From: Singulisphaera sp045290345
GTDB taxonomy: Bacteria > Planctomycetota > Planctomycetia > Isosphaerales > Isosphaeraceae
Assembly: GCF_045290345.1 (NCBI RefSeq)
Contig: NZ_CP155447.1
Span: 4,154,001-4,218,000, forward strand
Reading direction: 5' to 3'
DNA length: 64,000 bases
A program made the translations under genes and the position numbers. The notes under the pieces were generated by a model, which was not told the origin of the DNA, did not search any database, and saw only the letters and a program-made list of their open reading frames with translations. How positions within the stretch are numbered: the stretch's first letter is position 1; every line of letters begins with the position of its first letter. Shown piece after piece: positions 28,813 to 36,540 of the stretch.

Positions 28813-29937
28813 ATGCGTTTCACGACATTGATCGCCAAGAATCTCGTACGTCGCGGCGTCCGGACCATCCTGACGATCGTCGGGCTGTCGATCGGAATCG
28901 CGGCGGTGGTGGCCATGCTCGGGATTGCCTGGGGCTTCGAACGGTCGTTCCTCGCGATCAACGAGGCGAAGGGAATCGACCTGATGGTGGTTCGCGCGGG
29001 GGTGAGCGACAAGCTGACCAGTAGCTTGGATGAATCGCTCGCCGGGGATCTGCAACGCATCCCAGGGGTACGCGAGGTGGCCGGTTCGTACATGGACGTC
29101 GTCTCGTTCGAGGATGCGAATCTTGTCAGTGTGCTGGTCAACGGCTGGGAGCCGGGAAGTATCCTTTTCCGGGGGATCCGAATCCTCAAAGGTCGGGCGC
29201 TTGCCAAGGGAGACGGTCGAGCGACCGTGCTCGGGCGCGTCCTGGCCATCAATCTGGGCAAGTCCGTCGGTGATTCGCTCAATGTAGCCGGAGAAAAATT
29301 TGAAGTTGTGGGTATCTTTGAAAGTGATAGCTTGTTCGAGAACGGCGGATTGATCGTCCCCCGCTCCGTTCTTCAAAAGATGATGGGACGCGAGGGCAAC
29401 GTCACCGGGTTCGTCGTGATGGCTACACCCAACGATCGCGGCTCGTTGGAGACGCTCCGGAAGCGAATCGAAGCGACGATCCCAGGGGTCGCGGCCGTCC
29501 CTTCCCGTGACTACGTTCAAGGCGATATCCGGATCCGGATGGTCAAGGCGATGGCTTGGACCACGTCGGCGATCGCCCTGGTTCTCGGATCGATCGGCGT
29601 CCTCAACACGATGATGATGACTGTTTTCGAGAGGACGGTTGAGATTGGCTTGCTTAGGGCTCTGGGGTGGCGTCGAAAGCGAGTGCTGGCGCTCATCCTT
29701 GGAGAAGCACTCGCGCTGGGGGTCGCGGGTGCGATTCTGGGCGTGATCCTCGGCTATCTGGAAATTCAGATTCTTTCGCGGATGCCAACGGCGAGTGGCT
29801 TCGTCTCGTCCGACTTCCCACCGGCTGTGATTGGGGTGGGTCTCACGCTCGGCGTCGGGCTGAGTCTCCTGGGCGGCGTCTACCCGGCCTTGAGAGGGGC
29901 AGCCATGCAACCGACCGAGGCGCTTCGCCATGAGTGA
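28813..29937 (+). CDS. ABC transporter permease, MacB/FtsX-type (DevC-like)
   Basis: A 374-residue permease. An N-terminal membrane helix (TILTIVGLSIGIAAVVAMLG) is followed by a large periplasmic MacB-type core domain (residues about 50-240) and three C-terminal helices. The FtsX signature TMMMTVFERTVEIGLLRALGW lies between the second and third membrane parts. In this family the permease works with a separate ATPase and usually a membrane-fusion partner to export lipids, glycolipids or antibiotics; DevBCA exports heterocyst glycolipids. The fusion partner gene is not present here. The stop overlaps the ATPase start by eight bases. Its position at the end of the PKS operon points to product export. 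Confidence 0.9.
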   Translation: MRFTTLIAKNLVRRGVRTILTIVGLSIGIAAVVAMLGIAWGFERSFLAINEAKGIDLMVVRAGVSDKLTSSLDESLAGDLQRIPGVREVAGSYMDVVSFEDANLVSVLVNGWEPGSILFRGIRILKGRALAKGDGRATVLGRVLAINLGKSVGDSLNVAGEKFEVVGIFESDSLFENGGLIVPRSVLQKMMGREGNVTGFVVMATPNDRGSLETLRKRIEATIPGVAAVPSRDYVQGDIRIRMVKAMAWTTSAIALVLGSIGVLNTMMMTVFERTVEIGLLRALGWRRKRVLALILGEALALGVAGAILGVILGYLEIQILSRMPTASGFVSSDFPPAVIGVGLTLGVGLSLLGGVYPALRGAAMQPTEALRHE

Positions 29938-30610
29938 CGGAACCGATCGAGAACTCCTCCGCGGCGAAGCTCTCACACGGGTCTACCCCGACGGAGCCGT
30001 TCAGGCGTTGCGTGGAGTTTCCATGGCCGTGGCCCGACACGAGTCGGTGGCAATCACGGGACCGAGCGGGTGTGGCAAGAGCACGTTGCTGCACCTCCTG
30101 GGTGGCCTGGACCGGCCCACTTCGGGAGAGGTCTACTTCGACGGGACTCGGCTGCAAGAACTCGATCTCGATACCTTCCACGCCCGGCGCATCGGCTTCA
30201 TCTTCCAGTCGTTCCACCTCCTGCCTACCCTCACGGCGGCGGAGAACGTGCAGGTTCCCATGTTCGAGGGCCCTTGGCCCCGCCTCGAACGCGCCGCGCG
30301 GGCGGAGCGCCTCCTCGAGGAAGTCGGCCTCGCTCACCGACGTAAGCATCTGCCCAGTAGGCTCTCGGTGGGCGAACGCCAGCGCGTCGCGATCGCTCGT
30401 GCCCTCGCCAACGAGCCGACCCTGATCCTGGCCGATGAGCCGACCGGCAACCTCGATAGCGTCACTCAGACCGAGGTCCTCGAACTACTCAACCGGCTGC
30501 GCCGCGAACGTTCGCTGACGCTCATCGTCGTGACCCATAGCCCGGAGGTGGCCGCCTGGGCCGATCGGATCCTCAAACTTCGCGACGGTCTTGTGATTGA
30601 TCATGATTGA
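29930..30610 (+). CDS. ABC transporter ATP-binding protein (MacB/LolD/DevA-like)
   Basis: A 226-residue ATPase. It has Walker A GPSGCGKST, a Q-loop in FQSFHLLPTL, the signature LSVGERQRVAIARAL, Walker B LILADEPT and the switch THSPE. The signature begins LSVGE rather than LSGGQ, a mild but common variant in this subgroup. The ATG lies within the end of the permease gene, so the two are translationally coupled. It is the last gene of the plus-strand PKS unit; a 140-base gap without an evident terminator follows before the next gene. It should energise export of the locus product. Confidence 0.92.
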   Translation: MSDGTDRELLRGEALTRVYPDGAVQALRGVSMAVARHESVAITGPSGCGKSTLLHLLGGLDRPTSGEVYFDGTRLQELDLDTFHARRIGFIFQSFHLLPTLTAAENVQVPMFEGPWPRLERAARAERLLEEVGLAHRRKHLPSRLSVGERQRVAIARALANEPTLILADEPTGNLDSVTQTEVLELLNRLRRERSLTLIVVTHSPEVAAWADRILKLRDGLVIDHD

Positions 30611-30750
30611 ATGATTGGTGAAAGGAAGCTGTTGCCAGTTCAAACCCGGTGAACTCAAGCGTGAAACGGTTGCCGGGACCGCCTGGGCCTGGCAGACTGG
30701 TCCGAATTGAGCAGGGCTGGACCCAGTCTGAAGTCGTTTGGAGTTTCACC

Positions 30751-32865
30751 ATGAAGTGGAAATTCTTGATCCTGGCCGCCTGGGCCATCGTGGCGGCGCC
30801 GAACGTTCGGGCGCAATCGGCTGAGCAGCCTGAACGCACCGCCGCATACGTGGAGGCGTTTCAGAACCCTGATGGGGGATTTGGCGCGAAGGCGGGTGGA
30901 CCGTCGACCTTGGGTTCAACCTCCTCGGCCATCCGCGTCTTGAAGAACGTCGGTGGCTCGATCCCCGATGTTCTGGCCTGCGTGAACTATGTCAAGTCGT
31001 GCCGCGACTCCGCGAGTGGCGGCTTTGCACCGACCCCCGGCGGCAAGCCTGATGTCCGGACGACGGCTGTTGGCCTGATGGCCGTCGCCGAGCTCTTGAT
31101 CGCCGACGACGAGACGACGGCCGCCGCAATCGACTACTTCTCGAAGAACGTCAAGGATTTCGAGGAGCTCCGGATTGCGGTCGCGGGCCTCGAGTCGGTC
31201 AATAAGTCCTCGCCCGACTTCGCGAAGTGGATCAAGCAGGTCGAGGAGATGCGCAACCCGGACGGCACGTTCGGCAAAGGGGCCGGCCAGGCCCGCGACA
31301 CCGGAGGCGCTGCGGTGGCCCTGCTCCGGATGGGGGTTAAACTCGATCAACGCGAGGCGATCCTGACGGCGTTGCGGGCGGGCCAGCGAAGCGACGGAGC
31401 CTGGTCGAAAGGCGAAGGCCCTTCGGACCTCGAGGCGACCTACCGGATCATGCGGGCCTTTTTCATGCTCAAGGAGGCTCCCGATCTCGACACGTTGCGC
31501 GGTTTCATCGACCGGTGCCGGAAGGATGATGGAAGCTATTCGACCGTACCGGGTGGTGACGCCGACCTGGGAGGTACTTACTACGCCACGACCGTTCTCC
31601 GCTGGGTCAAGATCCTCGGCGGGGAACCAGGGCTGGTCGAGACGGCTGGCTTTGTGCCGCTTTTTAATGGCAAGGATCTTTCCGGTTGGGAAGGAGACAA
31701 ATCCCTCTGGTCGGCCCGCCACGGCATGATCGTCGGAACGTCTCCCGGAATCAAACACAACGACTTCCTCGCTACCGAGAAGTCTTATGGCGACTTCACC
31801 CTGAAGCTCTCATTCCGGCTCATTGGAGCCGACGGAAGCAATAGCGGAGTCCAGTTTCGAAGCGTCCGCATCCCGGGTCATGAAATGTCGGGCTACCAGG
31901 CCGACATTGGCCATAACTACTGGGGATGCCTCTACGATGAGTCGCGCCGCAACAAGATCCTCGCCAAGGGATCGGACAAGGCAATCGAGGCGCTTCACAA
32001 GAACGGCTGGAATCACTACGTCATCCGCGTCATGGGTTCTAAGATCGTGTTGACGCTCAACGGAGTCACTTCGGTCTCCTACGTGGAACCCGACGAAACC
32101 ATCGCGCGGACCGGTCGCATCGGACTTCAAATTCATGCCGGCGGCCCGATGGATGTTCAGTTCAAGGATGTCTTGATTCAGGCCTTGCCCGAGCCGACGG
32201 CCGGTCGGCCGGCCGAACCCGGTTTCCATTTACGGACCGTCAAGGCCGAGGATGGGGAGCGGAAGTATTCGGTCTCGCTCCCGCCGGGCTACGACGGCTC
32301 GAAGGTATTCCCGGTCGTCATGTTCTTGCATGGCTCGGGAGAGCGCGGTGACGACGGAATCGTCTCAGCCCAGGTTGGCCTCGGTTCCGCTGTTTTCGGA
32401 CGACCCGAGGATTACCCGTTCATCGCGGTCTACCCTCAGGCGAAAAAGACGTGGAAAGCCGATTCCGAAGACAGTAAAGCGGCCCTGGCCGCCCTGGACG
32501 ATGTGTTGAAGACGTTCAAGGCCGACCCGAAACGTGTGGCACTCACCGGCCTTTCCATGGGCGGATCCGGCTCGTGGGATTTGGCTGCGACCCATCCCGA
32601 GCGCTTTGTTGCCGTTGCGCCAATCTGCGGACAGGGATCGGTGGAGTCGGCCGTTAAGCTGAAGTCGGTTCCGGTCTGGGTGCTTGTCGGCGATGCCGAC
32701 GGTCGCCAGACGGTGATCAATGGCCGTGAGATGACGAAGGCCCTTCGCGATGCGGGAGCCAAGGTCAAAGCGACCGAGTATCGCGGTGTGCCTCACAACA
32801 GTTGGGATCGTGCCTATCACGATCCGGCGCTCCTCAAGTGGCTGATCAGCCACCTGACGCAATAA
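30751..32865 (+). CDS. Exported three-domain protein: terpenoid-cyclase-like repeats, DUF1080, esterase
   Basis: A 704-residue secreted protein with a signal peptide (MKWKFLILAAWAIVAAPNVRA). Residues about 25-290 hold repeats of the prenyltransferase/squalene-cyclase type (QNPDGGFG, ASGGFAP, RNPDGTFG, RSDGAWS, KDDGSYS), an alpha-alpha toroid without the catalytic DxDD. Residues about 300-490 form a DUF1080 (3-keto-disaccharide hydrolase-like) jelly roll starting FVPLFNGKDLSGWEG. The C-terminal alpha/beta hydrolase of about 220 residues has FLHGSGERG, the nucleophile GLSMGG, VGDADG and HNSWDRAYHD. I chose ATG 30751 for the signal peptide; the frame is open upstream. It probably acts on a glycan or ester in the periplasm. 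The combination is unusual. A clear terminator follows. Confidence 0.85.
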   Translation: MKWKFLILAAWAIVAAPNVRAQSAEQPERTAAYVEAFQNPDGGFGAKAGGPSTLGSTSSAIRVLKNVGGSIPDVLACVNYVKSCRDSASGGFAPTPGGKPDVRTTAVGLMAVAELLIADDETTAAAIDYFSKNVKDFEELRIAVAGLESVNKSSPDFAKWIKQVEEMRNPDGTFGKGAGQARDTGGAAVALLRMGVKLDQREAILTALRAGQRSDGAWSKGEGPSDLEATYRIMRAFFMLKEAPDLDTLRGFIDRCRKDDGSYSTVPGGDADLGGTYYATTVLRWVKILGGEPGLVETAGFVPLFNGKDLSGWEGDKSLWSARHGMIVGTSPGIKHNDFLATEKSYGDFTLKLSFRLIGADGSNSGVQFRSVRIPGHEMSGYQADIGHNYWGCLYDESRRNKILAKGSDKAIEALHKNGWNHYVIRVMGSKIVLTLNGVTSVSYVEPDETIARTGRIGLQIHAGGPMDVQFKDVLIQALPEPTAGRPAEPGFHLRTVKAEDGERKYSVSLPPGYDGSKVFPVVMFLHGSGERGDDGIVSAQVGLGSAVFGRPEDYPFIAVYPQAKKTWKADSEDSKAALAALDDVLKTFKADPKRVALTGLSMGGSGSWDLAATHPERFVAVAPICGQGSVESAVKLKSVPVWVLVGDADGRQTVINGREMTKALRDAGAKVKATEYRGVPHNSWDRAYHDPALLKWLISHLTQ

Positions 32866-32871
32866 TGATCC

Positions 32872-32915
32872 AAGGGCCTCGATTCTCGAGCGCAATTGCT
32901 CATCGAGGCCCTTTT
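32872..32915 (+). terminator. Intrinsic terminator after the three-domain fusion gene
   Basis: Twelve-base perfect arms (AAGGGCCTCGAT and ATCGAGGCCCTT) enclose an 18-base loop, and a TTTT run ends the right arm. It starts seven bases after the stop codon. Confidence 0.85.
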
Positions 32916-32951
32916 GTCCGATTCCGATCGCGAACCAGGAGCCCTCTCTCG

Positions 32952-34025
32952 ATGAGAGTCAATCGTTGGTGCTCAGAGCGATGCCTGCTCACGTTCAGTC
33001 TTGGACTTCTGAGCCTCTTGACCTTTCCTCATCACGCCTCGAGTGACGAGCCGCTCGTGGAGTCGGCGGAGAAGGTCAGCCATATTATCGACAATGCGAA
33101 GATGTTCGATTCGCTGCTCGTGTCCTTCATCAACGCAGACCTCGAAACGCAGTCGAGAATCGCGAAGATCCCGATCTTGATCGAGACCGTGGACTCGCTC
33201 AACGGCAAGACCGTTGATGAAGCGATCAGCCAGAAAGTGCTCCCCCCCAAAGAGGATGGGATCTATATCCTGCTCGCCAAGAAAGAGAGGAAAATCGAAG
33301 TCCGGGTTTCGAAACCGTTCGAGAGTGTCGTTGGCGAGGCTGATCGGAAAGGGATTCGTGACGCCTTTATCGAAGGGCTTCGGAAGGGAAAACCCGAGGA
33401 AGCGGTCACCCTGGGTGTTCGGGTGCTCCAGCGTGCACTGCGCAAAGTCCGGAAGACCGAACTTGCGCCGGCGGAACCAGCGCCTGCAGAGGTTTCACCA
33501 AAGGCTGCTCTGCCCCATCCTGAGTCTTCACTTGTCGTGCGAAATCAGGTGAAGCTTGCTCTCTCAGGGGCCCGGCGGATTCTTGAGGGGGCCCAGGCGA
33601 AAGCGACCGAGCTGGGTTTGAAGGTGAATATCGCGGTCGTGGACGACGGCGGACATCTCCTTGCCTTCGCCCGAATGGATGGCGCTCGGCCCGCCAGCGG
33701 CTACACCGCCATCACCAAGGCCACGAGTGCGGCGACGTTCCGGCAGGAGACCGGCCCATCACCTCGTGGGACGACCACACCCGACCCACTGCTCAACCTC
33801 AGTTTGCAGAACGCAGCACTAGCCAGCGGCGGCAAGCTCACCACGCTTTTCGGTGGCGTTCCCGTGAGCGTGGACGACCAAATCATCGGGGGAGTGGGGG
33901 TTGGTGGGGGGACCGGTGAGCAGGACGCCATCGTCGCCAAAGCAGGAATTGAGGCGCTCCTCAGCGAGCTCAAGGCCAGCAGCCAGAGTCCGCCCTCCGC
34001 GGAGCCGGAAACGACCCAGCCTTGA
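32952..34025 (+). CDS. Exported TPM-domain / HbpS (GlcG)-domain fusion
   Basis: A 357-residue protein with a signal peptide (MRVNRWCSERCLLTFSLGLL). Residues about 35-175 resemble a TPM (Psb32/YgcG-type) domain, with SRIAKIPILIETVDSLNGKT, a conserved DGIYILLAKKERK strand and a following helix-rich end. An Ala/Pro/Glu linker leads to a heme-degrading HbpS/GlcG domain (residues about 200-335: NIAVVDDGGHLLAFARMDGA, GGVPVSVDDQIIGGVGVGGG). HbpS-like domains bind heme or cobalamin-like ligands outside the cell, and TPM domains occur in envelope quality control. The two together in one exported chain is uncommon. ATG 32952 was chosen because it begins the signal; it is bracketed by terminators, so it is probably transcribed alone. 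Confidence 0.82.
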   Translation: MRVNRWCSERCLLTFSLGLLSLLTFPHHASSDEPLVESAEKVSHIIDNAKMFDSLLVSFINADLETQSRIAKIPILIETVDSLNGKTVDEAISQKVLPPKEDGIYILLAKKERKIEVRVSKPFESVVGEADRKGIRDAFIEGLRKGKPEEAVTLGVRVLQRALRKVRKTELAPAEPAPAEVSPKAALPHPESSLVVRNQVKLALSGARRILEGAQAKATELGLKVNIAVVDDGGHLLAFARMDGARPASGYTAITKATSAATFRQETGPSPRGTTTPDPLLNLSLQNAALASGGKLTTLFGGVPVSVDDQIIGGVGVGGGTGEQDAIVAKAGIEALLSELKASSQSPPSAEPETTQP

Positions 34026-34126
34026 GCTCTCGAACCCGAAGTCTTCCGAACGATCGAGGGGGTCGGGGGCATCTCGGGAGCAAGTCCGCTCACTCGGGCA
34101 AGCGAATCAATAGCCGAGATCAACGA

Positions 34127-34157
34127 GCCAAGGCCTTCCTTTACGGAAGGCCTTGGC
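34127..34157. terminator. Strong hairpin between convergent genes
   Basis: Thirteen-base perfect arms (GCCAAGGCCTTCC and its complement) enclose a five-base loop, TTTAC. The hairpin lies between the convergent HbpS-fusion gene and ispH and could serve both. An ATTTGATT tail follows on the plus strand. Confidence 0.75.
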
Positions 34158-34205
34158 ATTTGATTCCACCGCCCTTATCCCCTCTGTCTTCGTGAGCGAA
34201 TGCAC

Positions 34206-35060
34206 TCAGGCCTCGACGTTTACCGTCATTTGCAACATCGCCTGATGGACCTCGTCGATGGTGGTGTCGAGAGTTGAAGTCCCGGCGGTGAGGCCGACGA
34301 TCTCAAATCGCGAGAGCCACTCGGGGTCGAGATCGTTCGGTCCCTGGACGTGGATTGAAGGGATGCCACGTTCGTTACAGAGATGGGCCAGTTCACGGGT
34401 GTTGTTGGAATTTCTGCCCCCAACCACAACCATCGCCTCGACCTGCTCGATGAGTCGTTCCAAAGAGCGTTGATGTTCCTTGGTGGGCAAGCAGACGGTA
34501 TCCACAAATCGAATCTCCGCCTCCGGATTGTGCCGGGCGATCGCCTCGCGGATCCGTTCGACGGTCCGCGCGGGGGCGGTCGTCTGGCAGACGATCCCGA
34601 GCCGGTCAGCGGGATATCGTTTGACCTCGTCTTCGGTCGAAACCACGTCGAACCGCTCGAGGTCTTCGATGATTCCCTGAACCTCGACGTGACCACGACG
34701 ACCGATCAAGATTACGAAATATCCCTGCTTCTGCAACGAGAGCGCGGCTTGATGGGCCCGAGTGACCAGGGGACACGTGGTATCGACAATCCGTTTTCCA
34801 GCATCGGCCAGACGGGACCGTTCGCGATCGCTCACCCCGTGCGCGGTAATGAGCACAACTGGGGTCTCCGGGACCTCCTGCCGTGAGGTCTCGTCGGTCA
34901 TGGCGAATCCGCTCGCATCGAGCTGGACCAACACTGTCTCGTTGTGAACCAGTTGCCCGTGAATGGTCACCGACTGCGGATCGGCAATCTTATGAATAAT
35001 CTTGAGCGCATCTCTCACACCAAAGCACATTCCCATGACTTCGGCTCGAACGACCTTCAT
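34206..35060 (-). CDS. ispH: 4-hydroxy-3-methylbut-2-enyl diphosphate reductase
   Basis: A 284-residue IspH (LytB), last enzyme of the MEP isoprenoid pathway, which reduces HMBPP to IPP and DMAPP with a [4Fe-4S] cluster. The three cluster cysteines are C12 (GMCFGV), C96 (DTTCPLVT) and C190 (VDTVCLPTKEHQ). The substrate loop GGRNSNNT and IHGQLVHNETV are also present. It stands alone on the minus strand, ending about 50 bases from the bidirectional hairpin; the next gene upstream is a winged-helix regulator 86 bases away. Length is near normal. Confidence 0.95.
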   Translation of the reverse strand: MKVVRAEVMGMCFGVRDALKIIHKIADPQSVTIHGQLVHNETVLVQLDASGFAMTDETSRQEVPETPVVLITAHGVSDRERSRLADAGKRIVDTTCPLVTRAHQAALSLQKQGYFVILIGRRGHVEVQGIIEDLERFDVVSTEDEVKRYPADRLGIVCQTTAPARTVERIREAIARHNPEAEIRFVDTVCLPTKEHQRSLERLIEQVEAMVVVGGRNSNNTRELAHLCNERGIPSIHVQGPNDLDPEWLSRFEIVGLTAGTSTLDTTIDEVHQAMLQMTVNVEA

Positions 35061-35146
35061 GATGCCTCCCTAATCTCGATCGCCGCAAGCTTTGTATTGC
35101 AAAGTTTACGGCGGCATTCCTCTGTCGGTGTTTCACCCGAGGTGTT

Positions 35147-35539
35147 TCAGGCGGGGAACCAGCCCTCGGCGAGAGAGCTTGCCGGTGTTGGTGCCGATTT
35201 GGCGGCGGTAAGCGCGTCGGCAACAACATTTTCAAGGACAGTGATGTAGTCGAGGAAACGCCGCCGCCCTTCCTCGGTGAGTCGACAAAGCGTCTGGGGT
35301 CGATTCTGCTGGAACCCTTTCCAGACCTCAAGGAGACCTGCTTCGTGAAGGACCTGGAGGTGTCGGCTCAGGTTGCCGTCTGTCAGGGCGCAGAGTTCTT
35401 TCAGGTCGGCGAAGACGAGTCCCTTGGGATGAGTCACGAGCGACGTCATGATCCCGAGCCGGGCCTTCTCATGAAAGACTCGTTCGAGCCCTTCGTAGGC
35501 GAATCGACCTGACGACTCATCATCCTTTGATTTACTCAT
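35147..35539 (-). CDS. Winged-helix transcriptional regulator (ArsR/MarR-like, DNA-binding)
   Basis: A 130-residue regulator. The winged helix (residues about 15-95) reads FHEKARLGIMTSLVTH, FADLKELCALTDGNLSRHLQ, HEAGLLEVWKGF and CRLTEEGRRRFLDYI. This matches the winged-helix DUF-type (HTH_27/YjdC-like) regulators usually paired with a membrane protein. ATG 35539 lies inside the end of the upstream membrane-protein gene, so the two are co-translated. Such pairs often act as a sensor and its regulator or control their own expression. No ligand-binding cysteines are seen. Confidence 0.85.
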   Translation of the reverse strand: MSKSKDDESSGRFAYEGLERVFHEKARLGIMTSLVTHPKGLVFADLKELCALTDGNLSRHLQVLHEAGLLEVWKGFQQNRPQTLCRLTEEGRRRFLDYITVLENVVADALTAAKSAPTPASSLAEGWFPA

Positions 35540-36140
35540 CGCGACACTCCAATGTGCGATAGAGCACAGCCGCCGCGAGGAGTTGACCGACCCCGAAGGG
35601 GAGGCCCATGGCCCAGGGCGACAAGGCATGCTCTCCGTGTGCCAGTGCCAGGCACACAAGCCCAGTGGCGAGGTAAAACACGGCTACCCCGAACGTGGCG
35701 CGAGGCAAGAGGCGGCACGAGGCGAAAACTCCCAGGCTGAAGAGGATCTGCCACAGACCGGGCAACATCCAAAGGACTTCAGGGGCAAACCGGATCAACA
35801 CGAACGTGAGGAGCCCACCGGCTACGAGACAGGGGATAAACTGCTCGACCGCCAGCCAGGTGATCTCACGCGTCCAAGGCGATGCCGAGTTGCGTACCCG
35901 AATGACCATCTCAGCCCCGGCTGCCACCGCGCTGATCACGGCCGCGCCAATCCAGAGACCGAGATAACTCGACAATTCCAGAGTCGGCTTGCGAATCCAG
36001 GCGAGCTGGAACCCGGCGCTCGCCAGGGCGAGAACGCCCGAAAAGGCAACCGGCATCGCTCGGATACCACGAAAAACCTCCGTCCGTGCCATTTGCAGGC
36101 GGATCTCGGAGATCTGAGTTAACGCATCCCGAAGTTCCAT
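35532..36140 (-). CDS. Multi-pass membrane protein co-translated with a winged-helix regulator
   Basis: A 202-residue protein with a short cytoplasmic N-terminal helix (MELRDALTQISEIRLQMART) and about six hydrophobic segments (AMPVAFSGVLALASAGFQL, SYLGLWIGAAVISAVAAGA, FIPCLVAGGLLTFVLIRF, GLWQILFSLGVFASC, FGVAVFYLATGLVCLALAHG, FGVGQLLAAAVLY). No catalytic motif is recognised. It ends inside the start of the regulator gene. It resembles small uncharacterised membrane partners of such regulators. ATG 36140 is preferred over an in-frame start 29 codons upstream, which adds a charged, unrelated stretch. The 370 bases between it and the TnpB element show no gene. Confidence 0.7.
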   Translation of the reverse strand: MELRDALTQISEIRLQMARTEVFRGIRAMPVAFSGVLALASAGFQLAWIRKPTLELSSYLGLWIGAAVISAVAAGAEMVIRVRNSASPWTREITWLAVEQFIPCLVAGGLLTFVLIRFAPEVLWMLPGLWQILFSLGVFASCRLLPRATFGVAVFYLATGLVCLALAHGEHALSPWAMGLPFGVGQLLAAAVLYRTLECRDE

Positions 36141-36512
36141 GGAGCGCCGTGTCTCTCGAGACCAAAAGGGCGACGTACGAACTCGTCCGATCCATTTCCT
36201 ATCCGCTTTGTATCGTAAAGCGTGCACTGGCCGACGTCAAGCAGCGGCGGAATATTTTACCAGCCCGGCGCAGTTTTCAAACTGACAGAGCGCGGGCCAG
36301 AGGAGCGGTGATCCCAAATTCTTGTGCGGGAAGTCGTTGGATTTCTCCAAATGAGTCAAAAAAGATGCAGCCGCACTCAAACAAGGGGCTTTCGCGGAAT
36401 CCTGAGAATCAGCGCGTTTTCGCCGCCGCTCGCCAGTTGGGCCGCCCAGAGCGGAGATTTCACGCGGTTCTCCGGCCGGACCGGCCGTAACGAATCCAAG
36501 CTCGTCATGAAC

Positions 36513-36540
36513 TCCACGCCTAAAGGCGGGGGCTTGCCAA
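36513..36540 (-). repeat. Right-end hairpin of the TnpB element (likely end of the omega-RNA scaffold)
   Basis: On the minus strand, AAGCCCCCGCCTTTAGGCG forms a CGCC/GGCG stem. The TAG stop of tnpB lies in its loop, as in many IS605-type right ends, where the omega-RNA scaffold overlaps the end of tnpB. The guide would lie just beyond, below position 36513. Confidence 0.6.
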
